NCBI RefSeq assembly: GCF_003590775.1
Contig: NZ_QYUM01000002.1
Span: forward strand, 558,001-622,000
From: Sphingomonas cavernae
Lineage (GTDB): Bacteria; Pseudomonadota; Alphaproteobacteria; Sphingomonadales; Sphingomonadaceae
Length of the DNA: 64,000 nucleotides
Reading direction: 5' to 3'
Part shown: positions 17,767 through 25,488 of the stretch, piece after piece
Layout: every line of letters begins with the position of its first letter
Position numbering within the stretch: position 1 is the stretch's first letter
Notes under the pieces: model-generated
What the model was told of the DNA's origin: nothing
Seen by the model: the letters and a program-made list of their open reading frames with translations, nothing else
Databases searched by the model: none
Made by a program: the position numbers and the translations under genes

Positions 17767-19085
17767 TAAGGCGCTGCCGCGACTTCCGGCTCTCCTTTCC
17801 CCGCCTGGACGGGCCGACCGAGCGCTTCTGCGATAGGAGCAGTTACACGGTCCGCTGTCATGCGGGCCGGATCATGCGAGATGTGCGCGTAGATAGCGGT
17901 CGACCGGGCATTCGCATGCCCCAGCAGCGATCCGATCATCAGGAGCGCTTCGCCCGCCGACGCGGCAGCGCTACCTAAGGTATGACGCAGGACGTGCGGC
18001 GTCACACCCGGCAGTTCGGCTTTCTTGATCGCCACCTGCCAGACGGTTTTTGTCCCCTGATAGAAGCCGTCGCCGCGCTCCGCCGGAAACACATAGCCCA
18101 CGGCCTCATCGGGTTTCATGGCTTCAAGAAGCGCAGTGGCAGCCGCGCCAAGTGGGCGAACGCTTCGGCCGGTTTTCGAATCGTCGAAGATCAGCAATCC
18201 GCGTTCGAGATCGACCTCGGACCATTTCAGGCCGGCAATCTCGTTTCGCCGGCAGCCGGACAGTGCCCACAAGCGCGCGATGTTCACCGCCTTGGCGTTC
18301 GCGCCTGCGGCTTCGACTGCGTCTAGCGCGGCGCCTAACCGCTTCACTTCCTCGATCGAGAGGAAGCGCGTGCGCTTGTTGTCCGTCTTCCGGACGCTTG
18401 CATCCTCAACCGGGTTGTGGGTGACACGCGTCTTTCGCTTGTGCGTCTTGAGGAAGGAATAAACCGCGGACAGATCGCGCACGACCTTGCGCGCCGCGCC
18501 CTCGCCGCCGCGCACGATCACGCGCTTGCGCTTCCCCGTTTCGGGGGCGACGACCCACTCGTCACGGGCCGTCTTCCCGGCGCTTACGTCGCGCACGAAT
18601 GTCGTGATGTCACCCTCGTCGATCTCGGTGACGCGCCGTTTGCCCAGCAGCCGCACGACGTGATGACGAAGGCGCGCGAGAGTATAGGCCTTGGTCATCG
18701 GCTTCATCGGCTCGCCCTGCCGGATGCCGCGCTGCACGAAACAGCCCTCCTGCTCATAGAAGTCTATGGCCTGCGCCAATGTCATTTCGGCGCGCTTTAT
18801 GATGCGCTCGCCACCGGGGTCTTCCCCGAGACGCACCCGCGCGAGCGCAATCTCGGCCGCCTTTCGGGCGTCGGACGCAGAAATCTCGGGAAATGTGCCT
18901 ATAGTGTACCAACGGGCTACCGCGGTTCGGCCCCCTTCGCCGGTTCTGTACTTCACCACCCAGGTTTTTATTCCTGCCGGGGTCACCCGTAATCCGAAAC
19001 CGGAAATCTCAAAATCCCAAAGATTATAGCGGCTGGTTCGGGTTTCGGCGCCTTCAGCGACCGACTTTGAGAGTTTCGTTTTCAT
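17766..19085 (-). CDS. Tyrosine-type site-specific integrase
   Basis: A 439-residue integrase of the phage/ICE type with an N-terminal DUF4102-like arm-binding domain (residues about 1-95, GFGLRVTPAG and KYRTGEGGR). The catalytic domain is complete: Arg in ALSGCRRNEIAGLKW (279/280), Lys in DDSKTGRSVRPL (304), H-x-x-R in TPHVLRHTLG (364 and 367), His in LGHANARST (390) and the tyrosine nucleophile in TAIYAH (399). It reads away from the tRNA-Gly fragment at 19249-19299, so its start lies 164 bases inside the element end. It probably inserts the element into the 3' end of tRNA-Gly. Confidence 0.94.
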   Translation of the reverse strand: MKTKLSKSVAEGAETRTSRYNLWDFEISGFGLRVTPAGIKTWVVKYRTGEGGRTAVARWYTIGTFPEISASDARKAAEIALARVRLGEDPGGERIIKRAEMTLAQAIDFYEQEGCFVQRGIRQGEPMKPMTKAYTLARLRHHVVRLLGKRRVTEIDEGDITTFVRDVSAGKTARDEWVVAPETGKRKRVIVRGGEGAARKVVRDLSAVYSFLKTHKRKTRVTHNPVEDASVRKTDNKRTRFLSIEEVKRLGAALDAVEAAGANAKAVNIARLWALSGCRRNEIAGLKWSEVDLERGLLIFDDSKTGRSVRPLGAAATALLEAMKPDEAVGYVFPAERGDGFYQGTKTVWQVAIKKAELPGVTPHVLRHTLGSAAASAGEALLMIGSLLGHANARSTAIYAHISHDPARMTADRVTAPIAEALGRPVQAGKGEPEVAAAP

Positions 19086-19115
19086 GGACAGGCGTGTAGC
19101 AAATTTTCTCTCTCT

Positions 19116-19138
19116 GGGCTACCACCGGGCTACCACCG
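19116..19138. repeat. Tandem direct repeat between the integrase start and the att site
   Basis: GGGCTACCACCG occurs twice with an 11-base period (19116-19127 and 19127-19138). One helical turn between copies, inside the element and next to the attachment site, would suit integrase arm binding or excisionase binding. Confidence 0.45.
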
Positions 19139-19248
19139 CGAAGGTGTTCCCCGATGATTGCTGGAGGATAAATTGGAATAAAATGGCGGATTACCGAGAT
19201 TTTTGCAGTCAGAGGCAATCAACGGAAAACAGCCAAAAACGCCGAAAC

Positions 19249-19299
19249 GCAACCTTGCCAAGGTTGGGGTCGAGGGTTCGAATCCCTTCGCCCGCTCCA
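19249..19299 (+). other. Right attachment site: 3' fragment of tRNA-Gly(GCC)
   Basis: The 51 bases contain the anticodon arm CAACC-TTGCCAA-GGTTG with anticodon GCC, the variable bases, the T arm with GGGTTCGAATCCC, and the acceptor 3' strand CGCCCGCTCCA. The D arm and 5' acceptor strand GCGGGCG are absent upstream, so this is not a complete tRNA gene. It is the duplicated 3' end left by integration. With this orientation the intact tRNA gene should lie at the left end of the element; I found no second copy in the window. Confidence 0.85.
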
Positions 19300-19323
19300 G
19301 CGATCCACAAAATCGCTATCGCT

Positions 19324-19695
19324 TCAGCGCGCGCGCCAGTTGGCGACGTGGCCGACGGTCAACAGAATGCTGCCGACCACGGTCAAACCCGTCTCGGCCG
19401 CAACGGCATGTCCGCCAAGCGCACCCCAGCCCAAAAGCAGCAGACCCAAGATACCGGTTACCAGCGGCAGCCAGAGACCATGCCGACGCCAGCCCGCGGC
19501 GAGCGCCAGCGCGCTCATGGGAAGCGCCAGCGCGAGCGCGGCAAGATGAAAGCGCTCGGGCAAGTGCAGCAGGTCAGCAAGCGCCGGGAGCGCCGCGATC
19601 AGCACGGGCAATGCCAGGCAGTGAATCAGGCAAATTGCGGATGCGCCAATTGCCGCCGCGTCCCAGATGCGCTGCCGGCGCCGCGATTGATCCAT
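19324..19695 (-). CDS. MerC-domain membrane protein
   Basis: A 123-residue inner-membrane protein with four hydrophobic segments. The first carries the MerC metal-binding signature C-L-I-H-C in ASAICLIHCLALPVLIA (about residues 19-35). The family transports or senses soft metals, and many chromosomal members without a mer operon are thought to handle zinc or other metals. No mercuric reductase is nearby. A large palindrome lies 22 bases upstream of the ATG. Confidence 0.88.
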   Translation of the reverse strand: MDQSRRRQRIWDAAAIGASAICLIHCLALPVLIAALPALADLLHLPERFHLAALALALPMSALALAAGWRRHGLWLPLVTGILGLLLLGWGALGGHAVAAETGLTVVGSILLTVGHVANWRAR

Positions 19696-19717
19696 GACAA
19701 GCTTCCATAATCCATCA

Positions 19718-19760
19718 ACACGTCAACGCAATGATATAATGTATCGTTGCGTTGACGTGT
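19718..19760. promoter_or_regulatory. Long palindrome upstream of merC, candidate metalloregulator operator
   Basis: ACACGTCAACGCAA (19718-19731) and TTGCGTTGACGTGT (19747-19760) are perfect 14-base inverted arms. The 15-base centre TGATATAATGTATCG is itself nearly palindromic and AT-rich, in the style of Zur/Fur-family boxes. Its position just ahead of a metal-linked membrane gene supports an operator; which regulator binds is not known. Confidence 0.6.
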
Positions 19761-19839
19761 ATCTGGGAAGGACGCATCCGCCTGTCAACGCGCGCGCTCA
19801 AATCTTTTCGCGGCCGCCACTGTCCCGTGCGCTACCTGG

Positions 19840-20349
19840 CTATTTTACGGGCGCGGCGCCCGGCCGGTAAGCAACGATCTTGATCTCCGTCAGCCCCTGA
19901 TCAGGCAGCAGCCGATCGATATCAATCGCGGTCCATGCGGGGGGCTGGCCCTTCAGCCTGCGCTTGGAGACGGTTGACAGTAGGTCGATCTGCGCCGTGA
20001 TATCCGTATGGAAGCTCGTCATTTCGACGACATCGTCCAGCGTGGCGCCCATGCGCTTCAATGTCGCTTCGATCTGATCGAAGGCGCGCTCATAGCCGGG
20101 AACGAGATCGGCCTCGCCCGGCCCCTGCCCGACGACGACACCCGAGACGTAGATCATGCCGCCCGCGATCACTGCGCTGGCATAACCATATTGCTCCTGC
20201 CCCGCGCGCTCGCGCGGGTTGGCGGACATCAGCACCGTCTGCTCGGTACGCGCCTGCGCAAGCGCGTTGCCGGGCGTCAGCGCCACGGCCAGCAGAGCGC
20301 CGCAGCCCTGCGCAACATGGATCGCGACGGACGTAGATTTCAAACGCAT
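19840..20349 (-). CDS. Exported Rid (YjgF/UK114) family protein
   Basis: A 169-residue protein with a signal peptide (MRLKSTSVAIHVAQGCGALL, cleavage near NALAQA) and one Rid domain (YVSGVVVGQG, LKRMGATLDDVVEMTSFHTD, TEIKIVAY). The chosen ATG has AGGAAGGGG eight bases ahead; an upstream in-frame ATG (20370) would overlap that site. In RidA imine deaminases the segment near the C terminus reads R-P-A-R; here it is P-P-A-W, so the catalytic Arg is replaced by Trp and deaminase activity is doubtful. Export to the periplasm is also unusual for RidA itself but common in other Rid subfamilies. Confidence 0.85.
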   Translation of the reverse strand: MRLKSTSVAIHVAQGCGALLAVALTPGNALAQARTEQTVLMSANPRERAGQEQYGYASAVIAGGMIYVSGVVVGQGPGEADLVPGYERAFDQIEATLKRMGATLDDVVEMTSFHTDITAQIDLLSTVSKRRLKGQPPAWTAIDIDRLLPDQGLTEIKIVAYRPGAAPVK

Positions 20350-20464
20350 CGATATTGCCCCTTCCTGCATCGGGCTGCCGGAGAGCGCCCGACGAGAAGA
20401 AGTGGCAATATCGATTAGGGGCGCGCGCGATATTCGACAAAAGGCCGAGTTTTTGCGACCCAGC

Positions 20465-20788
20465 TTATGCGCGCCGGGTCAGCAGGTCATCGGTCACGGT
20501 CATCGTGAATACGGGCGCGTGGCCCGGCGGCGTTTCGGCGATCGCATCGACGAACATCGCGCGGGCTTCCTGGTCCTCATAGACCATCCTGGCGTCGAAC
20601 GCCCTTTGCCACGTCGCCTCATCGGGCCATTCGGCATAGCCGACGAAGCGTCCGTCGCGATCCTGGTGGAGCCGCGAGCCGTAGCTGCCATAGATCCGCG
20701 TGATCTGTTCGGTGCCGCGCCGCCAGGCCTCGCGGAACTGGTCCTCCTTGCCCGGATGGACGCGCCACCAATAGACCGCAACGAACAT
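20465..20788 (-). CDS. Antibiotic biosynthesis monooxygenase-like (dimeric alpha-beta barrel) protein
   Basis: A 107-residue single-domain protein. It starts FVAVYWWRVHPGKEDQFREAW, the usual first strand and helix of ABM-type ferredoxin folds. GRFVGYAEWPDEATWQRAF supplies the central strands. The family includes heme- and quinol-modifying monooxygenases and many proteins of unknown function. No partner gene points to a substrate, so the family call is firmer than the function. Confidence 0.78.
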   Translation of the reverse strand: MFVAVYWWRVHPGKEDQFREAWRRGTEQITRIYGSYGSRLHQDRDGRFVGYAEWPDEATWQRAFDARMVYEDQEARAMFVDAIAETPPGHAPVFTMTVTDDLLTRRA

Positions 20789-20813
20789 GGCAGACCTCCT
20801 CGGCCAATTGAAT

Positions 20814-20908
20814 CGTCATGCTGAACTTGTTTCAGCATCCATGAACACGGGCTCGTCAGGTATTGCACCGCCGGTGTTCATAGACCCTGAAACGAGTTCA
20901 GGGTGACG
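20814..20908. repeat. Intergenic palindromic repeat pair (copy 1)
   Basis: Contains CATGCTGAACTTGTTTCAGC followed after about 40 bases by GACCCTGAAACGAGTTCAGG and GTGACG. The inner part has the inverted arms TGAACAC and GTGTTCA. A close copy lies at 30076-30160, so this is a dispersed repeat family of this genome. Confidence 0.75.
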
Positions 20909-20940
20909 TAACGGCTCGGCCTAACTGCGGAGCCGTCAGG

Positions 20941-22734
20941 TCAAAGCGGCGCGCACTGGGCCTCCAGCCACGCCCTGTCCGCACCCTCGAGCTGCGGACC
21001 GACGATTTCGAGGACCTTGGCGTGATAGTCGTCGACCCATTGGCGCTCGACCGCCGACAGCATCGATACATCAATCAGCCGCCGCTCGATGGGCGCGAAG
21101 GTCAGCGTCTCGAAACCGAGCACGGGCTTCTCCGCGCCCGGCACATCGCGCTCGACGACGAGCACGAGGTTCTCGATGCGGATGCCGTAGGCGTCGGTCT
21201 TGTAATAACCCGGCTCGTTCGAGAGGATCATCCCCGCGCGGAGCGGCTCGTCGGTGCCCGCCTGACCGCCCGCGGACATGGCGATGCGCTGAGGCCCCTC
21301 ATGCACCGACAGGAAGCTGCCCACGCCGTGGCCCGTGCCATGCGCATAGTCGAGGCCCGCCTCCCAAAGATATTGCCGCGCCAGCGTGTCGAGCTGGCCG
21401 CCGCGCGTGCCCGCGGGGAAGATCGCGCGGGCGAGCGCGATATGCCCCTTCAGGACGCGCGTGAAGCGATCGCGCATCTCCTGCGTCGGCTCGCCGATTG
21501 GCACCGTCCGCGTCACGTCGGTGGTGCCGTCGCGATACTGCCCGCCCGAATCGACGAGGTAGAGCGAGTTCATCTCGAGCGGCCGGTTGGTTTCCTCGCT
21601 CACCCGGTAGTGAACGACCGCGCCATTGGGCCCCGCGCCCGAGATCGTGTCGAACGACAGATCCTCAAGCAGCCCGGTTTCTTCGCGGAAGGCGAGCAGC
21701 TTGTCCTGCGCGGAAATCTCGGTCTCACCACCCTTGGGCGCCTCCACAGATATCCAGCGCAGGAATTTGCTGAGCGCCGCCCCGTCGCGCGCCTGCGCGG
21801 CACGGTGCCCCGCGATCTCGACGGGGTTCTTGATCGCCTTGGCGAGCACCACGGGCTCGCGCATCGGGTGGACGATCGCCCCCGCATCGTCGAGTCCCTT
21901 GAAGATCGCGGAAACCGCACGCTCGGGATCGACGACGACATGCTTGCCCTTCAGTTTCGCGAAATCGCCCGCAAACGCGCCGCGGTCATGAACACGCACG
22001 GCGTTGCCGAGATGCTTGGCGACATCGTCCGCCATCTTTTCGGGCGCAACATAGAAATCGGCGGTCGCATCGCCATGGACGATCGCATAGGCGAGCGCGA
22101 CGGGGGTGCGCTCCACATCCTTGCCGCGAATATTAAAGGTCCAGGCGATCGAATCGAGCGCCGACAGCACAACCGCATCGGCATGTTTCGCGTGCAGCCA
22201 GTCAGCGATCTCCTGGCGCTTGTCGTGCGCGTTGCGCCCCGCAAGTTCCTCGGGATGGACGACCAGCTTTGCCTTGCTGGGTTCGGGCTGATCGGGCCAG
22301 ATCTTGTCGACGGGATTGGTGTCAACCGCGACAAGCTCGGCGCCGCGCTCGGCGAGCGCTTTGGTGGCCTGCTCGACCCACGCCTTGGTGTGGAGCCACG
22401 GGTCATAACCGATCCGCCCACCCTCGGGCGCGTTCTCGCCGAGCCAGGCGGCGACGCTGGTTTGCGGCACGCTCTGATATTGCCAGAGATTGCCATCGAC
22501 CTGATCGCGGACCTGAAGCGTATAGCGCCCGTCGACAAAGATCGCGGCGTCCTCTGGCAGGATCGCCGCCGCTCCCGCCGATCCCTGGAACCCCGTCAGC
22601 CACGCGAGCCGCTGCGCATAGGCGCCGACATATTCGCTCATATGCTCGTCGCAGATGGGGACGACGAAGCCGTCGAGACGGTCGGCCTTGAGTTGGTCGC
22701 GCAGCGCCTTGAGACGCGCTTCATGGGTGGACAT
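20941..22734 (-). CDS. pepP: Xaa-Pro aminopeptidase (M24B, aminopeptidase P family)
   Basis: A cytosolic metallopeptidase of 597 residues that removes N-terminal residues ahead of proline. The length and three-domain layout match the long aminopeptidase P type (two creatinase-like N domains, then the pita-bread catalytic domain from about residue 290). All five metal ligands are visible: D395 and D406 in YLVDSGGQYRDGTTDVT, H469 in HGTGHGVG, E507 in LSNEPGYY and E521 in GIRIENL. There is no signal peptide. The symbol is a family-level assignment; eukaryote-like APP1 is the closest architecture. Confidence 0.92.
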   Translation of the reverse strand: MSTHEARLKALRDQLKADRLDGFVVPICDEHMSEYVGAYAQRLAWLTGFQGSAGAAAILPEDAAIFVDGRYTLQVRDQVDGNLWQYQSVPQTSVAAWLGENAPEGGRIGYDPWLHTKAWVEQATKALAERGAELVAVDTNPVDKIWPDQPEPSKAKLVVHPEELAGRNAHDKRQEIADWLHAKHADAVVLSALDSIAWTFNIRGKDVERTPVALAYAIVHGDATADFYVAPEKMADDVAKHLGNAVRVHDRGAFAGDFAKLKGKHVVVDPERAVSAIFKGLDDAGAIVHPMREPVVLAKAIKNPVEIAGHRAAQARDGAALSKFLRWISVEAPKGGETEISAQDKLLAFREETGLLEDLSFDTISGAGPNGAVVHYRVSEETNRPLEMNSLYLVDSGGQYRDGTTDVTRTVPIGEPTQEMRDRFTRVLKGHIALARAIFPAGTRGGQLDTLARQYLWEAGLDYAHGTGHGVGSFLSVHEGPQRIAMSAGGQAGTDEPLRAGMILSNEPGYYKTDAYGIRIENLVLVVERDVPGAEKPVLGFETLTFAPIERRLIDVSMLSAVERQWVDDYHAKVLEIVGPQLEGADRAWLEAQCAPL

Positions 22735-22830
22735 CGGGTATTCCTTGATTTCTATTGCAGACGATCAACATAGGGCCTTGGCATTCGCCTTGCCAGTCTT
22801 GCCCGGAGACGAAAGAGCCTTGATGCGTCC

Positions 22831-22954
22831 AGACCTTGATCGTTTCAGGTTGAATCGACCTGAAACGTGAATCAAGGTCTCAACCGTTTGAATAGAGCCT
22901 GATTCACGGCATCGGCGGAAGCACGAAGTGCTTCCACCTCAACCGATCAGGCTC
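22831..22954. repeat. Compound palindromic element abutting the S9 peptidase gene
   Basis: Two nested inverted repeats stand side by side. In the first, AGACCTTGATCGTTTCAGGT (22831-22850) pairs with ACCTGAAACG-TGA-ATCAAGGTCT (22858-22880). In the second, GAGCCTGAT (22895-22903) pairs with ATCAGGCTC (22946-22954) around an inner hairpin GGAAGCAC/GTGCTTCC (22917-22935). The right end touches sequence coding for a beheaded signal peptide. This looks like a non-coding mobile repeat (MITE or REP-like). Confidence 0.7.
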
Positions 22955-23016
22955 CAGGCGTTGCCGCCGCACTTTTGCTCGCTACCCCCACTCCAACTCT
23001 CGCCCAGAAAGACACG

Positions 23017-25077
23017 ATGACCGAGCTTCCCGCACCGCCCAAGGCCGAACAGCGCCCGCATCAATATTCGCGCCACGGCTACACCATCGACGATCCGTAT
23101 TTCTGGATGAAGGACCCGGCATATCCCGAGGTCAACGACAAGAACGTGCTCGATTATCTCAAAGCCGAGAACGCCTATTTCGACGCCGCGATGAAGCCGC
23201 GCGAGGCGCTGGTCGACACGCTGTTCAAGGAAATGAAGGGGCGCATCAAGGAAGACGATTCGAGCGTGCCGCAAAAGGACGGCGACTGGCTCTACTGGTA
23301 TGCCTATCAGGTGGGCGGCCAGTATCCGATCCACTATCGCAAGCTTGCCGCAGGCGGCGAGGACATGGTGCTGTTCGACGAGCCCAGTGAGGCCGAGGGC
23401 AAGGAATATTACCGCCTCGGCATCCTCGAGGTCAGCCCTGACGGCAAGCTGATCGCCTATGCCGCAGACAGCAATGGCTCCGAACGCTTCACGTTGAAAG
23501 TGCGCGAGATCGCGAGCGGAAAGGAGCTCGAGACGATCAGCAGCGTCGTCAACGGCGATGTCGTCTGGGCCTCCGACTCGAAGAGCCTCGTCTATACCGA
23601 GGTTAACGACCAGTGGCGCAGCTATCGCGCGCTGCATCACGTGCTCGGCACCGATCCCAGGACCGACAAGGTCATCTACGAAGAAAAGGACGAGCTGGGC
23701 TTCCAGGTCGCGGTGGGCGACACGCAGGACGAGCAGTGGATCGTCATCGGCACCGGCGACAACCAGACGAGCGAGCTGCGCCTGCTCCCCGCCTCAAACC
23801 CCGCGGCCGAGCCCATTCTGATTTCTCCGCGCAAGGAAAAGCGGCTCTATTCTGTCGATTCAGCGCATGGCAAGCTCTGGGTCCACACCAATGACGAGCA
23901 TGTAAACTTCCGCCTCGCCGAGGCCGATCCAAAGAACCCTGGCGAATGGAAGACCGTGATCCCGGGATCTGACCGTGTCTATCTGACGGGCGTTGCGACT
24001 TTCAAAAAGCACATGATCCTCAGCCAGCGCGTCGACGGGCTCGATCAGGTCATCCTGCGCGACTATGAAACCGGCAAGGAAAGCCGCGTCCCCTTCGCCG
24101 AGGCGAGCTATTCGGCCGGGTTGTCTAGCAATCCCGAGTACGACCCCGACGTCTACCGCGTCTCCTACTCGTCGATGGTCACGCCGCGGACGACCTATGA
24201 GTACGACCCGGCGAAGAATATGCTGACCACCCTGAAAGTGCAGGAGATTCCTTCGGGCTACGACCCGAGCCAGTACGCGACCGAGCGCGTAACGATCACC
24301 GCACGCGACGGAACCAAGGTGCCCGTCTCGGTGGTCTACAAAAAGGGCTTCCGGAAGGACGGCGAGGGCAAGCTCTTTCTCTACGCCTATGGCGCCTATG
24401 GCTATGCGATCCCGCCGAGCTTCTCCACGGTCCGCCTCTCGCTGCTCGATCGCGGCTATGCCTATGCGATCGCGCATATCCGCGGCGGCGACGATCTCGG
24501 CTATAACTGGTATCTCCAGGGCAAGGCCAAGGCGCGGTGGAATACCTTCCACGACTTCGCGGACGTCGCGAAGGGGCTGGTCGAGGCCGGGTTCACGCGT
24601 GCCGGCAATATCGCGATCAACGGCGGGTCGGCGGGCGGCGAGCTGATGGGCGTCGTCTCCAACACCGATCCGGAACTCTGGGGTGCAGTCGTCGCCGATG
24701 TGCCCTTTGTCGACGTGCTGAGCACCATGCTCGACGAGAGCTTGCCGCTCACCCCAGGCGAATGGCCCGAATGGGGCAATCCGATCACCGACAAAGAGGC
24801 GTTCGAACTCATCCGCGGCTACAGCCCCTATGACAATGTCGAGGCCAAATCCTATCCGCCGATGCTCATCACTGGCGGGCTCAACGATCCGCGCGTGACC
24901 TATTGGGAGCCCGCCAAATGGGCGGCAAAGCTGCGCGAGACCAAGACCGACAAGAACGTCCTGCTTCTGAAGACCAATATGGGCGCTGGCCATGGCGGCA
25001 AGTCGGGGCGGTTCGACAGCCTCAAGGAAGATGCCGAAGCCTATGCCTTCGTGCTGTGGCAGATGGGAGGCGAATGA
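23017..25077 (+). CDS. S9 family prolyl oligopeptidase / oligopeptidase B-like peptidase
   Basis: A 686-residue serine peptidase. An N-terminal beta-propeller (about 1-400) begins HGYTIDDPYFWMKD, as in oligopeptidase B and prolyl oligopeptidase. The alpha/beta hydrolase domain has the nucleophile in GGSAGGELMG (Ser about 538), Asp in GLNDPRV and His in GAGHGGKSG. The chosen start is the ATG at 23017. In the same frame, upstream codons read GVAAALLLATPTPTLAQ, the end of a signal peptide, but no ATG or GTG precedes them; only a TTG at 22975 exists inside. A palindromic element ends right there, suggesting that the exported form has been lost. The stop overlaps the next ATG (ATGA). Confidence 0.88.
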   Translation: MTELPAPPKAEQRPHQYSRHGYTIDDPYFWMKDPAYPEVNDKNVLDYLKAENAYFDAAMKPREALVDTLFKEMKGRIKEDDSSVPQKDGDWLYWYAYQVGGQYPIHYRKLAAGGEDMVLFDEPSEAEGKEYYRLGILEVSPDGKLIAYAADSNGSERFTLKVREIASGKELETISSVVNGDVVWASDSKSLVYTEVNDQWRSYRALHHVLGTDPRTDKVIYEEKDELGFQVAVGDTQDEQWIVIGTGDNQTSELRLLPASNPAAEPILISPRKEKRLYSVDSAHGKLWVHTNDEHVNFRLAEADPKNPGEWKTVIPGSDRVYLTGVATFKKHMILSQRVDGLDQVILRDYETGKESRVPFAEASYSAGLSSNPEYDPDVYRVSYSSMVTPRTTYEYDPAKNMLTTLKVQEIPSGYDPSQYATERVTITARDGTKVPVSVVYKKGFRKDGEGKLFLYAYGAYGYAIPPSFSTVRLSLLDRGYAYAIAHIRGGDDLGYNWYLQGKAKARWNTFHDFADVAKGLVEAGFTRAGNIAINGGSAGGELMGVVSNTDPELWGAVVADVPFVDVLSTMLDESLPLTPGEWPEWGNPITDKEAFELIRGYSPYDNVEAKSYPPMLITGGLNDPRVTYWEPAKWAAKLRETKTDKNVLLLKTNMGAGHGGKSGRFDSLKEDAEAYAFVLWQMGGE

Positions 25078-25475
25078 GCGCTTTCGAAAAGCGCATCACC
25101 GCCGAGCCTGGCGACATCGACGAGCTCGGCCATGTGAACAATGCCGTCTGGGTTCGCTGGATCCAGGACATGGCGGTGTCGCACTGGGCGGCGCGCGCCG
25201 ATGCCGTGCATGCCGACGCCTATATCTGGGTCGTGGTGCGCCATGAGATTGATTATCTCGGCAATGTCGGCCCGGGCGAGAGCGTTGTAGCGCGCACCTG
25301 GGTCGACCCCGAAGGCCCGCGCGGGGCGCGCTTCGACCGCCATGTCGAATTCTCTGGCAAGGACGGCAAGGTAAAGGTCCGCGCCAGATCGACCTGGGCG
25401 ATCATCGACCGCGCGAGCGGTCGGATCCTGCGCGTGCCCAAGGAAGTGTCGGCGCGGTTTCTGGAAAAGGCCTGA
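25074..25475 (+). CDS. Acyl-CoA thioesterase, hotdog fold (YbgC/FadM type)
   Basis: A 133-residue single hotdog domain. The family motif D-x-D-E-L-G-H-V-N-N is at residues 12-21 (DIDELGHVNNAVWVRW), with the catalytic Asp/Asn area and the long helix following. It would hydrolyse an acyl-CoA or acyl-ACP thioester; the substrate is unknown. The ATG overlaps the stop of the S9 peptidase by four bases, so it is translated from the same message. Confidence 0.88.
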   Translation: MSAFEKRITAEPGDIDELGHVNNAVWVRWIQDMAVSHWAARADAVHADAYIWVVVRHEIDYLGNVGPGESVVARTWVDPEGPRGARFDRHVEFSGKDGKVKVRARSTWAIIDRASGRILRVPKEVSARFLEKA

Positions 25476-25488
25476 GCGCTTCCCTACG

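Noticed and set aside
19249-19299. A functional tRNA-Gly gene
   Set aside because: The 5' acceptor strand and D arm are missing, so it cannot fold as a tRNA.
21022-22773. A plus-strand open frame of 583 codons
   Set aside because: Antisense of pepP, whose five metal ligands are all present.
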